Shown here in pieces: positions 12,027 through 13,422 of a DNA stretch of 13,422 bases (its first letter is position 1; each line of letters starts with the position of its first letter). The stretch lies in the NCBI GenBank assembly GCA_036390995.1, contig DASWAT010000037.1, forward strand, positions 1-13,422. Reading direction: 5' to 3'. Under the pieces are notes generated by a model, which had not been told where the DNA came from, ran no database searches, and saw nothing but the letters and a program-made list of their open reading frames with translations. The DNA comes from DASQQQ01 sp036390995 (GTDB lineage Bacteria; Actinomycetota; UBA4738; HRBIN12). A program made the position numbers and the translations under genes.

Positions 12027-13422
12027 TCAGCGCAGCGCGCCGGGTCCTTGATCCCGCTGGGCGCGCACGGCGCGGCGCGAGATGGCGAGCCCGGCACCCC
12101 GCACCGAAGCGTCGCGCTGGGGGCGTTTCGGGACGTCGGCCAGGATCTGCTCGACCTCGTCCCTGTCGATGGTCTCGCGCTCGATGAGCACGCCGGCGAT
12201 CTCGTCGAGCTTGGCCCGCTGCTCCTGCAGTATCTCCAGCGCCTCGTCGTGGGCCTGGTCGATCATCTGCCGGACCTCGTTGTCGATCTCGAACGCCACC
12301 TGGTCCGAGTAGTCGGGCTGCGTGGCGAAGTCCCGGCCCAAGAACACCTCGTGCTGCTTCTGGCCAAGCGTGAGCGGCCCGATCGTGTCGCTCATGCCGT
12401 ACTCGGTCACCATCTGTCTGGCGACCTTCGTAGCGCGCTCGATGTCGTTCGCGGCGCCGGTGGTGATGTCGCCCATGATGAGCTCCTCGGCCACCCGGCC
12501 GCCGAGCAGCATCGCGAGCTCGTCGGAAAGCTCCTCGCGGGTCATGAGGAACTTGTCCTCCTCCGGCAACGTGAGCGTGTAGCCGAGGGCACGCCCACGC
12601 GGGATCACCGAGATCTTGTGCACGGGGTCGGTGTTCGGCAGGATGTGCGCCACCAACGCGTGGCCGCTCTCGTGGTACGCGATCATCCGCTTCTCGCGTT
12701 CGTTCATCACACGGGACTTCCGTTCGGGGCCGGCCATCACGCGGTCGATGGCCTCCTCGACCTCCTTCATCCCGATGGCCTTCTTCCCCCATCGGGCCGC
12801 GAGGAGCGCAGACTCGTTGATCACGTTCGACAGGTCGGCCCCGGTGAAGCCCGGGGTCCGTCGAGCCACCACGTCCAGGTCCACCGAGTCCTCGAACGGC
12901 TTGCCCCGCGCGTGCACCTTCAGGATCCCCTTGCGCCCCTCCAGATCGGGCCGGTCGATCGTCACGTGCCGGTCGAACCGCCCCGGACGCAGCAGCGCCG
13001 GGTCCAGGATGTCGGGCCGGTTCGTCGCCGCCATGAGGATCACCGCGGTCCGCTGGTCGAACCCGTCCATCTCGACCAGGAGCTGGTTCAGCGTCTGCTC
13101 GCGCTCGTCGTGCCCGCCGCCGAGCCCCGCGCCGCGGTGCCGGCCGACCGCGTCGATCTCGTCGACGAAGATGATCGCGGGCGCCGCGGCCTTCGCCTGT
13201 TCGAACAGGTCGCGCACGCGCGACGCGCCGACACCCACGAACATCTCGACGAAGTCCGAACCCGAGATCGAGAAGAACGGCACCCCGGCTTCGCCGGCGA
13301 CCGCCTTGGCCAGCAGGGTCTTGCCCGTACCCGGCGGCCCGAACAGCAGCACGCCCTTCGGGATCTTGGCGCCCATCTGCAGGAACTTGGCCGGTGCCTC
13401 GAGGAAGTCGCGGATCTCGCTC
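12027..13422 (-). CDS. ftsH: ATP-dependent zinc metalloprotease FtsH (5' part missing)
   Basis: FtsH is a membrane-anchored AAA protease that degrades misfolded membrane and regulatory proteins. About 464 residues are visible; the gene enters the window at 13422, so the transmembrane N-terminus is not seen. The first residues read EIRDFLEAPAKFLQ, then MGAKIPKGVLLFGPPGTGKT with Walker A. Counting from that Met, Walker B is IIFVDEIDA (68-76), the second region of homology is ATNRPDILDPALLRPGRFDR (117-136), the zinc-protease motif is HESGH (235-239) and the likely third ligand is D311 in GAANDIERAT. The C-terminus ends in a basic tail. The stop at 12027 is 24 bases before the HAD start. The ftsH-folE neighbourhood is typical of actinobacteria. 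Confidence 0.98.
   Translation of the reverse strand, partial: SEIRDFLEAPAKFLQMGAKIPKGVLLFGPPGTGKTLLAKAVAGEAGVPFFSISGSDFVEMFVGVGASRVRDLFEQAKAAAPAIIFVDEIDAVGRHRGAGLGGGHDEREQTLNQLLVEMDGFDQRTAVILMAATNRPDILDPALLRPGRFDRHVTIDRPDLEGRKGILKVHARGKPFEDSVDLDVVARRTPGFTGADLSNVINESALLAARWGKKAIGMKEVEEAIDRVMAGPERKSRVMNEREKRMIAYHESGHALVAHILPNTDPVHKISVIPRGRALGYTLTLPEEDKFLMTREELSDELAMLLGGRVAEELIMGDITTGAANDIERATKVARQMVTEYGMSDTIGPLTLGQKQHEVFLGRDFATQPDYSDQVAFEIDNEVRQMIDQAHDEALEILQEQRAKLDEIAGVLIERETIDRDEVEQILADVPKRPQRDASVRGAGLAISRRAVRAQRDQGPGALR

Noticed and set aside
12656..12674. HESGH instead of HEAGH in FtsH
   Set aside because: Only the two His and the Glu of HExxH are essential; Ser for Ala at a variable position is not a defect.

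Overview
The window is GC-rich chromosomal DNA from an actinobacterium-like organism. The gene order ftsH, folE, folP, folB, folK, a DUF2520 Rossmann gene, panC, coaX, lysS, clpC is, from established knowledge, the order found in Mycobacterium tuberculosis and relatives. The differences point to a lineage outside the well-studied mycobacteria and streptomycetes. No lsr2 is seen between lysS and clpC, and no panD between panC and coaX. Extra genes are present: a HAD hydrolase before folE, an alpha/beta hydrolase between folP and folB, and a tiny zinc-ribbon gene after folK. I cannot name the genus.

Layout: nearly everything lies on the minus strand and is read from high to low coordinates. The right edge holds the 3' two thirds of ftsH. 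It is followed by HAD hydrolase, folE, folP, alpha/beta hydrolase, folB, folK, zinc-ribbon microprotein, DUF2520 protein, panC, coaX and lysS. Spacing is very tight: ATGA or GTGA 4-bp overlaps join HAD/folE, folP/hydrolase, hydrolase/folB and folK/zinc ribbon. DUF2520/panC overlap by 10 bp and coaX/lysS by 8 bp. This looks like one translationally coupled housekeeping operon for folate, pantothenate/CoA and lysyl-tRNA synthesis.

The operon meets a single plus-strand gene at 3902-3905, where one CTAG supplies both stop codons. That gene is a stand-alone NarL-type receiver domain with no DNA-binding domain. A 487-bp divergent intergenic region (3035-3521) separates it from clpC on the minus strand. 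clpC ends in two tandem hairpins, followed by a 121-residue orphan protein gene.

At the left edge there is a promoter-like motif resembling the RecA-independent DNA-damage promoter of actinobacteria (PafBC regulon). It lies 8 bp upstream of a GTG whose first nine codons look like the start of RadA; the rest of that gene is outside the window.

Most genes are ordinary. Points worth a second look are: (1) an alpha/beta hydrolase inside the folate operon with Gly in place of the catalytic nucleophile, (2) a 36-residue CxxC...CxxC microprotein coupled to folK, (3) the left-edge DNA-damage promoter with a leaderless partial gene, (4) the receiver-only regulator with a duplicated promoter-like module upstream, (5) the missing panD. 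No RNA gene, insertion sequence or CRISPR array was seen.
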